A DNA stretch of 64,000 nt. Source: Chryseobacterium sp. MYb7 (lineage in GTDB: Bacteria > Bacteroidota > Bacteroidia > Flavobacteriales > Weeksellaceae). The notes beneath the pieces are model-generated. The model did no database searches. It was not told the origin of the DNA and was given only the letters and a program-made list of their open reading frames with translations. Below are positions 8,661 through 16,197 of the stretch, in pieces. Numbering within the stretch: the first letter of the stretch is position 1; each line of letters starts with the position of its first letter. Where the stretch lies: NCBI RefSeq assembly GCF_002979455.1, contig NZ_PCOU01000028.1, positions 1 through 64,000 of the forward strand, read 5' to 3'. Position numbers and translations under genes: made by a program.

Positions 8661-9209
8661 TTAAATTCTTCTGATGTTAAGTCTTGGATTAACTACATTG
8701 ACACCTAATTCATTTTGCAATTTCTTGATAAAATCTTCACAGTCCACGACTACCTTTTCGCAAACATCAATCATTTCTGCATCTGAAAAATTCTCTATGT
8801 CTATAATTCTCTCAATTTCCATATTGAAAGCTTCAAAAATGACTCCTTCTAAAATTAATAAATCATGCTTCGTTTGATCGCTTAAAAATAACGTTTGCTC
8901 ATCAGAAACTTTTCTAAAATCGTCCCAAATAGCTGTTATGGTTTTAGCATCATCTTCTCTTTTAACCCTTATTTTACCTCTCTTATCCTCTACGTCTCTT
9001 TTCACACCCACAATGCATTCTGCTAAGGTGGAATATGATTTAACTTTATGTGTAAATAAATGATCTCTAATTTTGTCTTTCCTCTGAAATCTATAAGTAA
9101 GGTAAGATCCCGTCATTGCACCTCCTAATGCTGCAAATAAAGGTATTACTGTTTTGCTTACATCAGTTAAAAAAGCCATTTCCTCGGTTGTCAAACTCAA
9201 TAATACCAT
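8661..9209 (-). CDS. Membrane-anchored protein of unknown function
   Basis: The 182-residue product has one N-terminal membrane segment (about residues 14-37, VIPLFAALGGAMTGSYLTY), then a basic patch (FQRKDKIRDHLF) and a long helical cytoplasmic domain rich in Asp, Glu and Lys. The ATG at 9209 was chosen because a TATATTTG -7 box lies just upstream (9225-9232, minus strand); the longer reading starts at a TTG upstream of that box. I do not recognise the family, but the architecture is that of small helical membrane-tethered proteins. It sits among orphan genes between frr and pyrH. Confidence 0.65.
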   Translation of the reverse strand: MVLLSLTTEEMAFLTDVSKTVIPLFAALGGAMTGSYLTYRFQRKDKIRDHLFTHKVKSYSTLAECIVGVKRDVEDKRGKIRVKREDDAKTITAIWDDFRKVSDEQTLFLSDQTKHDLLILEGVIFEAFNMEIERIIDIENFSDAEMIDVCEKVVVDCEDFIKKLQNELGVNVVNPRLNIRRI

Positions 9210-9224
9210 AGTTTTCGTTTTGAG

Positions 9225-9232
9225 CAAATATA
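9225..9232 (-). promoter_or_regulatory. Candidate -7 box of the 8661-9209 gene
   Basis: Read on the minus strand this is TATATTTG, an exact TAnnTTTG match, ending 15 bp before the chosen ATG. Confidence 0.5.
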
Positions 9233-9260
9233 ACAAAAAGCCCTCTCAAAGAGAAGACTG

Positions 9261-9521
9261 TTATATAAATAGCCCGATAAAAGAAATTAAAGAGGCTAAT
9301 ATGCCTACGGAAATACTAATTATTGCTAATCTATCAGATCTATTTGAGGTACTATAAAAATCGCAGAAGTCAGTGATCAGAAATATCCTTTTTCGAACAA
9401 ATTCCCAACCTTGCTTTTTACTTTCTTCTAATTCTGAAGATAAGATTTCTTTGTAATCATATCCGCACATTACCATCCAATCATCATGCTGTTGTTTCCT
9501 TACTACATATTTCACTATCAT
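9261..9521 (-). CDS. Small tail-anchored hypothetical protein
   Basis: An 86-residue protein with a polar N-terminal two thirds (several Trp and Tyr; YKEILSSELEESKKQGWEFVRK) and one C-terminal hydrophobic segment (about 64-86). The start of the phrase resembles small proteins with a DUF4177-like KQGWEFV pattern, but the match is too short to claim. It may be co-transcribed with the downstream membrane-anchored gene (8661-9209), although that gene has its own -7 box. Confidence 0.55.
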   Translation of the reverse strand: MIVKYVVRKQQHDDWMVMCGYDYKEILSSELEESKKQGWEFVRKRIFLITDFCDFYSTSNRSDRLAIISISVGILASLISFIGLFI

Positions 9522-9623
9522 AAAAACATCATTTATCTCTAATATAGTGATTTACTTTTGATCTACAAATAGTTACGCATAATTTTTCACAATTTCTTTT
9601 GCGGAAACTGGCATTTCTTTAAT

Positions 9624-9758
9624 TTATTCCTCTTTCATTTTATCCACTTCTTCTATCCTTCTTTTTCCATTGTTGCCCGGAATCATGATTCTTTTCGGAT
9701 AATAGCTATTTCCAACATGGATTTTGTGCACTTGTCTCCTCTTTGGAAAAAGAAACAT
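9624..9758 (-). CDS. Possible 44-residue basic small protein
   Basis: A 44-codon frame from ATG (9758) to TAA (9624-9626) encodes a strongly basic soluble peptide (KRRQVHKIHV, PKRIMIPGNNGKRR). It may be a small gene, or a leftover of a larger one. No family is recognised and no exact -7 box precedes it. Confidence 0.25.
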   Translation of the reverse strand: MFLFPKRRQVHKIHVGNSYYPKRIMIPGNNGKRRIEEVDKMKEE

Positions 9759-9779
9759 GTTTTTAACTAAAAAATCTTA

Positions 9780-9878
9780 ATGCAAAAAACTTCGGGTACA
9801 AATACTTATAGAATATTTTGGTTATTTCTACTTAGTGTGATATCATTTTTAATAACGTCCTTTACTATATTCTTTTAA
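9780..9878 (+). CDS. Possible 32-residue membrane peptide
   Basis: From ATG 9780 to TAA 9876-9878 the frame encodes 11 polar residues followed by a hydrophobic stretch (RIFWLFLLSVISFLITSFTIFF) long enough to cross a membrane once. It starts 22 bp from the divergent 44-residue frame. Its size and composition resemble known small membrane peptides, but only expression data would confirm it. Confidence 0.3.
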   Translation: MQKTSGTNTYRIFWLFLLSVISFLITSFTIFF

Positions 9879-9992
9879 ACAAAACTTTAGCAGATGTTTA
9901 TAAATAGAATGTTTGCTATAATAAACGGAAAGTCTCAGAGAAGACATTTCTTATTCATTGAAAATTGAAAACTAATTTAAACCCATCACATC

Positions 9993-11345
9993 ATGACAAA
10001 TCCATCTTTAGATGCCTATCAACAAGTATTTGGTATGGCAGGTCTTGCCAACCGTGCAGGAGGTTACAACGGTTTTGGTATCCAACTCCAGCAACAGCTT
10101 CAGTATGATTTATCCTATTATTTTAACAATGTTCCTCCAGTTAAAATAATGGATCAAAAAACACCTTCCACAGCTAATCCTTCAGCCGTATCGGAATTAG
10201 GAAACTGGGATCTGGTCTGGGGACCTGCCCTGATCGAAGAAAAAAATGAAAAGGGTATTCCTACTGGTGTTGCAGATAATGCATTATATGTCGTTAAGTC
10301 TAATGCTGTTGCATTTCCGGGAGGTCCTACATTACCCACTTATGTTGTAGCTATTGCTGCCACTAATCCTTCGTCACTTTACGATTGGGAAACAGAAGAT
10401 TTTTCTGTAGCCGAGGTAGTCAACTGGACAACATACAATCCCTCCAATTTCTCTCCATCACCTTATAATGGCACTGACCCTTATATTTCAAAAGGTACTG
10501 CTACCGGGATAAGTATACTTCTCGGACTTGAAAGCCCTAATTCTGCAGCTTCACCCAATACTACACTTCAGCAGTTCCTTGCTGGTTTAAATCCAGACCC
10601 GGGTACAGCCATCGTATTCTGCGGACACAGTCTTGCAGGCGCATTATCTCCTACTCTTGCTCTTTACTTGAAAGAAAATAAAGATCTAAATGCTTTCGGG
10701 GTAACGCTTGTATATCCTACAGCCGGACCAACGCCGGGAGAGACAGCATTTGCCAATTTGTTCAATAGTAAATTCCCTCCATTGCCTCCAGGATGGCAGC
10801 AACAAACAGGTACTTACCAAAGCTGGAATACCATGCACTGGAATAATCTGGACGTTGTTCCTCATGCATGGACGATCTCGGAACTGGGGAAAATTGCAAC
10901 TATATATGGTCAGGCTCCTACATTTATGACAGCCGGTTTATTAAACGCTTTACAAAAGATGGCAATCGATGATTCTTCAAAATCGGGAGCCAGCTATACA
11001 CGAATACAAAACCAATCGCTTCCAGGTCAGCTCCAACACTCTAGTGGATCTATCAGCATCAAAACACCTCCTGAGACTTTGCAGGACTATATATTCCAGT
11101 TATCAGTACAGCATGTGGGAATGTATAATGGTATTCCTGCAGCAGGGTCTAATCCACAAGTGAACGGTCTTATTTTGCCACAGCCATTACCAAAACCAGC
11201 TGTGAAACTGGTACCGGGAGTAACTGCTGTCACCGAATTGGAGATGATTTTGAAAATAATAGATCAGATCATTGGGTGGATTTCTTCCAATTATGTTTTG
11301 GTTGAAAAGGAAAACGTCACACAAAATGCTAGTGCAGATAAATAA
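9993..11345 (+). CDS. Class 3 lipase family protein
   Basis: The 450-residue product is an alpha/beta-hydrolase of the class 3 (fungal-type) lipase family. The nucleophile elbow FCGHSLAG places the catalytic serine at residue 213. A downstream NNLDVVPHAW segment corresponds to the family's catalytic-Asp region (ND-x-VP), and VQHVGMYNG supplies a plausible catalytic histidine. It likely hydrolyses acylglycerol or phospholipid esters. No signal peptide or lipobox is visible, which is unusual for a lipase and leaves open a cytoplasmic role or non-classical export. It is a single gene facing pyrH, within the accessory patch between frr and pyrH. Confidence 0.8.
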   Translation: MTNPSLDAYQQVFGMAGLANRAGGYNGFGIQLQQQLQYDLSYYFNNVPPVKIMDQKTPSTANPSAVSELGNWDLVWGPALIEEKNEKGIPTGVADNALYVVKSNAVAFPGGPTLPTYVVAIAATNPSSLYDWETEDFSVAEVVNWTTYNPSNFSPSPYNGTDPYISKGTATGISILLGLESPNSAASPNTTLQQFLAGLNPDPGTAIVFCGHSLAGALSPTLALYLKENKDLNAFGVTLVYPTAGPTPGETAFANLFNSKFPPLPPGWQQQTGTYQSWNTMHWNNLDVVPHAWTISELGKIATIYGQAPTFMTAGLLNALQKMAIDDSSKSGASYTRIQNQSLPGQLQHSSGSISIKTPPETLQDYIFQLSVQHVGMYNGIPAAGSNPQVNGLILPQPLPKPAVKLVPGVTAVTELEMILKIIDQIIGWISSNYVLVEKENVTQNASADK

Positions 11346-11363
11346 TTAAGATTAATGTTAAAA

Positions 11364-11405
11364 CAAAAACACCTGTAACAGCAAATACTGTAACAGGTGT
11401 TTTGT
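11364..11405. terminator. Bidirectional terminator between lipase and pyrH
   Basis: ACACCTGTAACAG and CTGTAACAGGTGT pair with one mismatch around CAAATA. T runs lie on both sides, so it serves both convergent genes. Confidence 0.85.
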
Positions 11406-11427
11406 ATATTTTTTAGTCGTAAAATGA

Positions 11428-12135
11428 TTATAAATTAACCAATGTACCTACGTTTTCTCCGTCTATAATTTTCTCTAAATTCCCATCTTTATTCATATCG
11501 AATACAATGATTGGCAATTTATTTTCGTGGCTTAAAGTAAATGCTGTCATATCCATTACTTTAAGGTTTTTCTCGAATACTTCATCGAAAGATAATGAAT
11601 TATATTTCACAGCATCAGCGTTCTTTTCAGGATCACTGTCGTAGATTCCGTCTACTCTTGTTCCTTTTAGGATCACATCAGCTCCGATTTCGATTGCTCT
11701 TAATGTAGCTGCTGTATCTGTAGTAAAATAAGGGTTTCCTGTACCTGCTCCGAAGATTACAACTCTCCCTTTTTCAAGATGTCTTACCGCTCTTCTTTTG
11801 ATGAAAGGTTCAGCCACTTTATCCATTTCGATAGCAGACTGAAGTCTTGTTTTGATTCCTGCATCTTCCAATGCTCCCTGTAAAGCCATACCATTAATGA
11901 CAGTAGCAAGCATCCCCATATAATCACCCTGCACTCTGTCCATCCCTTTTGCAGCTCCTGCTACACCACGGAAGATATTTCCTCCTCCAATCACGATCGC
12001 TACTTCACAGCCTTTTTCAACTACTTTTTTGATCTCAGATGCATATTCCTGCAGTCTTTCAGTATCAATACCGTATTGTCTGTTTCCCATTAAGGCCTCA
12101 CCGCTTAGCTTCAGAAGGATTCTTTTATATTTCAT
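11428..12135 (-). CDS. pyrH: UMP kinase (uridylate kinase)
   Basis: The 235-residue protein belongs to the amino-acid-kinase family and phosphorylates UMP to UDP in pyrimidine synthesis, working as a hexamer in the cytoplasm. Diagnostic segments are LLKLSGEALMG at the N-terminus, IVIGGGNIFRG for phosphate binding, and the GTGNPYFTTDTAA loop that contacts UMP. Length and motifs are standard. Its usual partner frr is 3.1 kb away on the same strand, separated by accessory genes and at least one terminator, so the two are probably transcribed separately here. Confidence 0.97.
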   Translation of the reverse strand: MKYKRILLKLSGEALMGNRQYGIDTERLQEYASEIKKVVEKGCEVAIVIGGGNIFRGVAGAAKGMDRVQGDYMGMLATVINGMALQGALEDAGIKTRLQSAIEMDKVAEPFIKRRAVRHLEKGRVVIFGAGTGNPYFTTDTAATLRAIEIGADVILKGTRVDGIYDSDPEKNADAVKYNSLSFDEVFEKNLKVMDMTAFTLSHENKLPIIVFDMNKDGNLEKIIDGENVGTLVNL

Positions 12136-12189
12136 CTTTTATTTTTAGTAACTTTTTATTAGTACGGGTTTCCCCAGAATTTGATTTTG

Positions 12190-12197
12190 CAAATATA
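12190..12197 (-). promoter_or_regulatory. Candidate -7 box of pyrH
   Basis: The minus strand reads TATATTTG, an exact TAnnTTTG match, about 55 bp before the pyrH ATG. No well-spaced TTG was seen. Confidence 0.45.
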
Positions 12198-12255
12198 ATC
12201 ATTAATGATATTGATAAAAGAAAAATATTTAAATAGAAATAATGTAAGAAATATT

Positions 12256-12284
12256 TTGAAAAGTACGAAAAAGGATTATTTTTG
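12256..12284 (+). promoter_or_regulatory. Bacteroidota promoter of porQ
   Basis: TTG at 12256-12258, an 18-bp spacer and TATTTTTG at 12277-12284 match the -33/-7 consensus well. The porQ start is 18 bp further on. Confidence 0.75.
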
Positions 12285-12302
12285 CATTAATTATAAATTG
12301 AG

Positions 12303-13295
12303 TTGAAGAAAATTATCATTTTTTCATTATTTCTATCAGGAATTGTTTCTTATGCGCAAACAGGAACAAATGTTTATCCGTTCTTAAATGTACCTGTATC
12401 TGCAAGACAGGCTGCTTTGGGTGGAGATGCAATTTCGGTAAGAGATTATGATGTTTCCTTTGCTATTGCAAACCCTGCCCTTTTAAATAAAGATTCTGAC
12501 AAACAGCTTTCTGTAAACGCGACAGCTTATCTTGCTGACTCGAAATACGGAACTATTGCTTATGCCAAAGACTTTGAAAATGGCCATATGGCTACCATCA
12601 ATGCAAGGTATATGGGCTATGGAAGTATTCCGAGAACGGATGAAAGTGGTTTTGAAAACGGAGAATTCAAAGCTTCGGATGTGGCCATTGGCGCAGGCTA
12701 TGCCTACCAGTTTGAAGAAGACTGGACGATTGGTGGAGGACTGAATTTCGTTACCTCAAAAATTGACAACTATACTTCTTCCGCTATCTCAGGAACGGCG
12801 GGGATTACCTATCATAATAAAAAGAACAAAGAAGTAGTTTCTCTTGTGATGAGAAATTTTGGGTTTCAGCTGAAATCCTTTAATGGAACAAGAGAAAATC
12901 TTCCTTTCAGAATAGATCTTGGATATACCAAAATAATCAAGAACTTCCCTCTTGCGATCACCATTACGGCACACGACCTTCAGAAGTTTGATATTTCTTC
13001 AGAATACAATCTGGATGGGCAGGAAGTGAAAACCGGCAGAAAAATTGCCGATCACTTTTCATTAGGAGCAGAACTGTTTCCGGAAAAGAATTTCAATATC
13101 AGATTCGGTTATAATGTAAAAAGAGGAAATGAACTGGCTGTTGCAGATCAGAGAAACTTCTCAGGACTTTCTGCAGGATTTGGAGTTAAAGTATCCAGAT
13201 TCCGTATTGATTACGCCCATGTAAGATACCACAACTCTTCGAATGTCAATCAGATAGGAATTTCTATGGATCTTTCCAGCCACAGAGGAGAGTAA
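12303..13295 (+). CDS. porQ: Type IX secretion system protein PorQ
   Basis: The 330-residue protein has a Sec signal peptide (MKKIIIFSLFLSGIVSYA) and then the PorQ opening pattern YPFLNVPVSARQAALGG, followed by repeated amphipathic strands of an outer-membrane beta barrel. PorQ is an accessory component of the type IX secretion system that helps anchor cargo at the cell surface together with PorU, PorV and PorZ. The start codon is TTG at 12303; no ATG is available before the signal peptide. A well-formed promoter lies just upstream. porQ followed by cmk is, from memory, a common gene pair in Flavobacteriia. Confidence 0.92.
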   Translation: MKKIIIFSLFLSGIVSYAQTGTNVYPFLNVPVSARQAALGGDAISVRDYDVSFAIANPALLNKDSDKQLSVNATAYLADSKYGTIAYAKDFENGHMATINARYMGYGSIPRTDESGFENGEFKASDVAIGAGYAYQFEEDWTIGGGLNFVTSKIDNYTSSAISGTAGITYHNKKNKEVVSLVMRNFGFQLKSFNGTRENLPFRIDLGYTKIIKNFPLAITITAHDLQKFDISSEYNLDGQEVKTGRKIADHFSLGAELFPEKNFNIRFGYNVKRGNELAVADQRNFSGLSAGFGVKVSRFRIDYAHVRYHNSSNVNQIGISMDLSSHRGE

Positions 13296-13379
13296 TCTTT
13301 TCAGCTGAATTTTTCTTAATTATTCCGAAAATTTTATACTTCCTCTTGATTTTTAAGAAAAAATCTTGAAATTTGCAGT

Positions 13380-14054
13380 ATGAAAAAACCTGTAATTGCT
13401 ATTGATGGGTACTCGTCTACCGGAAAAAGTTCTATCTCTAAAATCATTGCTGATCAATTGGGACTTATTCATATGGACACAGGGGCTCTTTACAGAGGAG
13501 TTACCTGGTATGCGTTGCAGCACTGCCTTAACACAAATGGCGAGATTGATCTGACTACATTATTCAATTCTTTTGACCAGATCAGACTCGAGTTCAAAAA
13601 CAATGAAGGAACCCTAATTCTTTTCCTTAATGACACTGATATCTCTAAAGAAATCCGTACTAATATTGTCTCTGACAACGTAAGCCTTGTTGCCAAACAG
13701 AAAGAAGTAAGAGATTTCCTACTGCAGTCACAGCGCACTTTGGCAGAAAAAGGAGGTGTAATTATGGACGGACGTGACATTGGGACAGTAGTTCTGCCAA
13801 ATGCGGACTATAAATTCTTCCTTACTGCCAGCATAGACGAAAGAACCAACAGAAGATTTCTGGAACTGAAAGGACTGGGAATAGAAACAGATAAAGAACA
13901 GGTAAAGCAAAACCTTATAGAACGTGACAAGATCGACAGTGAGCGTGAAATAGCCCCATTAAAGCAGGCTGACGATGCTATCGTGATTGATAATTCTGAA
14001 TTAACCAAAGAAGAAACCATAGAACTTATTTTATCTCACATCAAAAAGATTTAA
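13380..14054 (+). CDS. cmk: (d)CMP kinase
   Basis: The 224-residue P-loop kinase transfers phosphate from ATP to CMP and dCMP. The P-loop is GYSSTGKSS (residues 10-18), followed by MDTGALYRG for substrate binding and MDGRDIGTVV in the core, all standard for bacterial cytidylate kinases of the short type. Lid residues RRFLEL follow. It lies 84 bp after porQ on the same strand. No terminator separates them, so some read-through from porQ is likely. Confidence 0.96.
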   Translation: MKKPVIAIDGYSSTGKSSISKIIADQLGLIHMDTGALYRGVTWYALQHCLNTNGEIDLTTLFNSFDQIRLEFKNNEGTLILFLNDTDISKEIRTNIVSDNVSLVAKQKEVRDFLLQSQRTLAEKGGVIMDGRDIGTVVLPNADYKFFLTASIDERTNRRFLELKGLGIETDKEQVKQNLIERDKIDSEREIAPLKQADDAIVIDNSELTKEETIELILSHIKKI

Positions 14055-14149
14055 CAATTTTTAATAGGCTTCAAGCCCCCTTTGGTATACAAATTGTAAG
14101 TTTTATTACTGTAAAAACTAATTTATTATTAATTATTAAAAAACTTAAA

Positions 14150-14500
14150 ATGTCTAGAAAAGGAAATAATACAGCAGGTATATTGGCAGGACTTCTTGCA
14201 GGTGCTGCGGCAGGTGTAATCTTAGGAATGTTATACGCACCGGAAGAAGGTAAAGAAACCAGAAAAAAGATTAAAACTAAAGCAAATGATCTTAAAGATC
14301 AGGCTAAAAATAAATACGGAGAGGTTTCTGAAAAAGTAAAAGACCAATATGGCAATATTTCTTCTACTTTCAAAGAAACGGCAAGCAGCGTAGCACATAC
14401 TGTGAAAGACGGATATGATAAATACAAAGATCAGATTGTTTCTAAAACTGCAGATTTGGCAAAAGATGTAGAAGCGGAACTAAACGATCTTAAAAAATAA
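14150..14500 (+). CDS. YtxH domain-containing envelope stress protein
   Basis: The 116-residue protein has a glycine/alanine-rich hydrophobic N-terminal segment (GILAGLLAGAAAGVILGMLYAP, about 8-29), the YtxH hallmark, followed by a long lysine-rich amphipathic helix with repeating KD and KE pairs. YtxH proteins are linked to general stress in Bacillus; the molecular role is not known. It is first in a trio with a holin-like membrane protein and a coiled-coil protein, a set I have seen together in Bacteroidota. A hairpin follows its stop, which probably makes this gene more expressed than the other two. Confidence 0.85.
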   Translation: MSRKGNNTAGILAGLLAGAAAGVILGMLYAPEEGKETRKKIKTKANDLKDQAKNKYGEVSEKVKDQYGNISSTFKETASSVAHTVKDGYDKYKDQIVSKTADLAKDVEAELNDLKK

Positions 14501-14529
14501 GTAATTTATCTTTTTTAAGTAAATTACAG

Positions 14530-14562
14530 AAAGGAACTTTTGTGCAAAAGTTCCTTTTTTTG
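14530..14562 (+). terminator. Terminator or attenuator between YtxH and holin-like genes
   Basis: AAAGGAACTTTT and AAAAGTTCCTTTT form a long stem around GTGC, followed by T residues. It lies inside an apparent gene set, so partial read-through is likely. Confidence 0.85.
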
Positions 14563-14580
14563 TAACTTTAAAAAAAAACA

Positions 14581-14889
14581 ATGATAGAAACTATTAAAGA
14601 ATATGCTTCCAAGAGAATAGATCTTCTGAAAATTGAAGCGACAGAAAAGTCGTCACTTTCCGCTGGGCTCATCACTTACTTTGTAGTACTGCTTGTTGCT
14701 TTTGCTTTTTTTATTATCCTTTTCAATTTTGGAATTGCTTTCCTTATTGGTAAAGCACTGGATAACTACTCTTACGGATTCTTAATTGTGGCTGCATTTT
14801 ATGCGCTGGTAATGGCCTTTGTCATTGCCTTCAAAAATAAGATTGTCAATACTGTTGCAGATCAGGTTATTAAATTTTTAAATCATTAA
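14581..14889 (+). CDS. Holin-superfamily-like membrane protein (not a phage gene)
   Basis: The 102-residue protein has an amphipathic N-terminus and two hydrophobic segments (about 30-55 and 64-85), the pattern of the Phage_holin_3_6 / holin-X family. Despite the family name, chromosomal Bacteroidota members sit beside YtxH genes and are not part of prophages; no phage genes are nearby. A role in envelope homeostasis is inferred from the neighbours only. The next gene starts 3 bp after its stop, so the two are translationally close. Confidence 0.75.
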   Translation: MIETIKEYASKRIDLLKIEATEKSSLSAGLITYFVVLLVAFAFFIILFNFGIAFLIGKALDNYSYGFLIVAAFYALVMAFVIAFKNKIVNTVADQVIKFLNH

Positions 14890-14892
14890 ACT

Positions 14893-15393
14893 ATGGGTAG
14901 AAAATACGAGAGCATAGAAGAATTAAGAAGAAAGAAAAAACTGCTTCAGGGTGAAATAAATGATCTTGAAAATCTTCTTACCTTCAAAAATACGAAAGAA
15001 AGCTTAAGTGCCTTTACCAATGGTTTAAGTGATCAGTATCTTCAGGAAAAGATAGATGAAGACGGCGATGAAAAAGTAGTCCTTAGAAAAGATGTCATTG
15101 CCAAACAGCTTACTTCAGAAGTAAAAGACCTTCTGATCAACAAAAATACAGCTGTAGGACTTGCCAGTTCTGCTTTTAAAGGAGGAAATATTACAGACAG
15201 TCTCGTTAAACTGGGCGTTACGGCTATCGTAGGAAACTACGCTAAAAAGAATATGAAAAGCTCCAACTGGAAGAAAAAACTGATTGGTGCAGCACTAATC
15301 TATCTTGCTCCTATAGCTCTGAAATATGTCAGAAAAAAGATGGAAGTATATCAGAAAAACAAAAGTGTTTCAAGTTTGGAACAATTGATATAA
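14893..15393 (+). CDS. Hypothetical coiled-coil protein of the YtxH/holin trio
   Basis: The 166-residue protein opens with a basic coiled-coil (SIEELRRKKKLLQGEINDLENLL) and has a weakly hydrophobic stretch near 135-148 (KKLIGAALIYLAPIALKYV), possibly membrane-associated. No enzyme motif is visible. It follows the holin-like gene by 3 bp and is clearly in the same unit, so it probably acts at the membrane with it. The family is not recognised with confidence. Confidence 0.7.
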   Translation: MGRKYESIEELRRKKKLLQGEINDLENLLTFKNTKESLSAFTNGLSDQYLQEKIDEDGDEKVVLRKDVIAKQLTSEVKDLLINKNTAVGLASSAFKGGNITDSLVKLGVTAIVGNYAKKNMKSSNWKKKLIGAALIYLAPIALKYVRKKMEVYQKNKSVSSLEQLI

Positions 15394-15403
15394 AAATAAG
15401 ATA

Positions 15404-15467
15404 TTAGAAACTAGACGCTAGATATATTCAGTAATATTTTACAATAATTCTAACCTCTAGTTTCTAA
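15404..15467. repeat. Perfect 12-bp inverted repeat between convergent genes
   Basis: TTAGAAACTAGA (15404-15415) and TCTAGTTTCTAA (15456-15467) are exact reverse complements with a 40-bp AT-rich centre. It may be a terminator for the flanking convergent genes, or a TAGA-rich intergenic repeat. A related imperfect one is at 28471-28532. Confidence 0.6.
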
Positions 15468-15471
15468 TTTT

Positions 15472-16197
15472 CTATTTTGAAAATAGCTGTCCTAAAATAA
15501 TTCCTGCAGCCATTGATACATTCAGGCTTTCTGTAGACTGGGATTTTCCAAACCTTGGGATGCTGATACTTTTTTGTAAAAGCTTTTCAGTTTCCGGTCT
15601 CATTCCGTTTCCTTCGTTTCCTAAAATAAGATTGATCTTTTCCGGCTTCTCAAAAGTATAAATGTTCTCCCCTTCCATATCCGTTCCTATATTTATATTT
15701 TCGGTGGAAGAAAGATATTCCACAAGATCAGTATAAACCACGTTCACTCTGGTAAAAGAGCCCATTGTTGCCTGAATCACTTTCGGATTGTAGACATCTA
15801 CAGTATCTTCACTACAAATAATCTGTTCTATCCCGAACCAGTCTGCCAATCGGATAATCGTTCCTAAATTTCCAGGATCCTGTATTCCATCCAAAACCAA
15901 CTGTATCTTCTTATCTTCCCATTTTTCTTCTTCGGCAAGATAACATACCGCTACAGAATCTTTTGGAGTTTTAAGAAAACTAATTTTTTTTAATTCATTT
16001 TCAGAGATATGCGTAACAGGAATGTCAGTACGGTCCAATTTTTGTGGATCGGTTGAGAATATTTCTTTAACTTTAATGTTAGAATTAGAAAGTTCACAAA
16101 TGATTTTATTACCTTCAACCAAAAACAAATTGTATTTTTGTCTGAACTTCTTTTTATCTAAAGATTGTAAAACTTTTATTGTATGAGCTGTAAGCAT
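15472..16197 (-). CDS. TrmH/SpoU family RNA 2'-O-methyltransferase
   Basis: The 241-residue protein has an N-terminal substrate-binding domain (KKKFRQKYNLFLVEGNKII) and a C-terminal SPOUT domain with all three SpoU motifs: DPGNLGTIIR, LILGNEGNG and SLNVSMAAGI. It most likely 2'-O-methylates a ribose in 23S rRNA or tRNA using S-adenosylmethionine. The ATG at 16197 gives the family's usual MLTAHTIKVLQSLDKKK beginning. This start overlaps the divergent tamL start by 15 bp, and its promoter lies inside the tamL reading frame. Confidence 0.92.
   Translation of the reverse strand: MLTAHTIKVLQSLDKKKFRQKYNLFLVEGNKIICELSNSNIKVKEIFSTDPQKLDRTDIPVTHISENELKKISFLKTPKDSVAVCYLAEEEKWEDKKIQLVLDGIQDPGNLGTIIRLADWFGIEQIICSEDTVDVYNPKVIQATMGSFTRVNVVYTDLVEYLSSTENINIGTDMEGENIYTFEKPEKINLILGNEGNGMRPETEKLLQKSISIPRFGKSQSTESLNVSMAAGIILGQLFSK
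16133..16140 (+). promoter_or_regulatory. Candidate -7 box of tamL
   Basis: TATTTTTG matches TAnnTTTG and lies 42 bp before the tamL ATG, inside the divergent methyltransferase coding sequence. No clear TTG partner is visible. Confidence 0.45.

Noticed and set aside
14581..14889. Holin-like protein as a sign of a prophage
   Set aside because: No phage structural, lysis or integrase genes lie near it. The family occurs in chromosomal YtxH gene sets in Bacteroidota.
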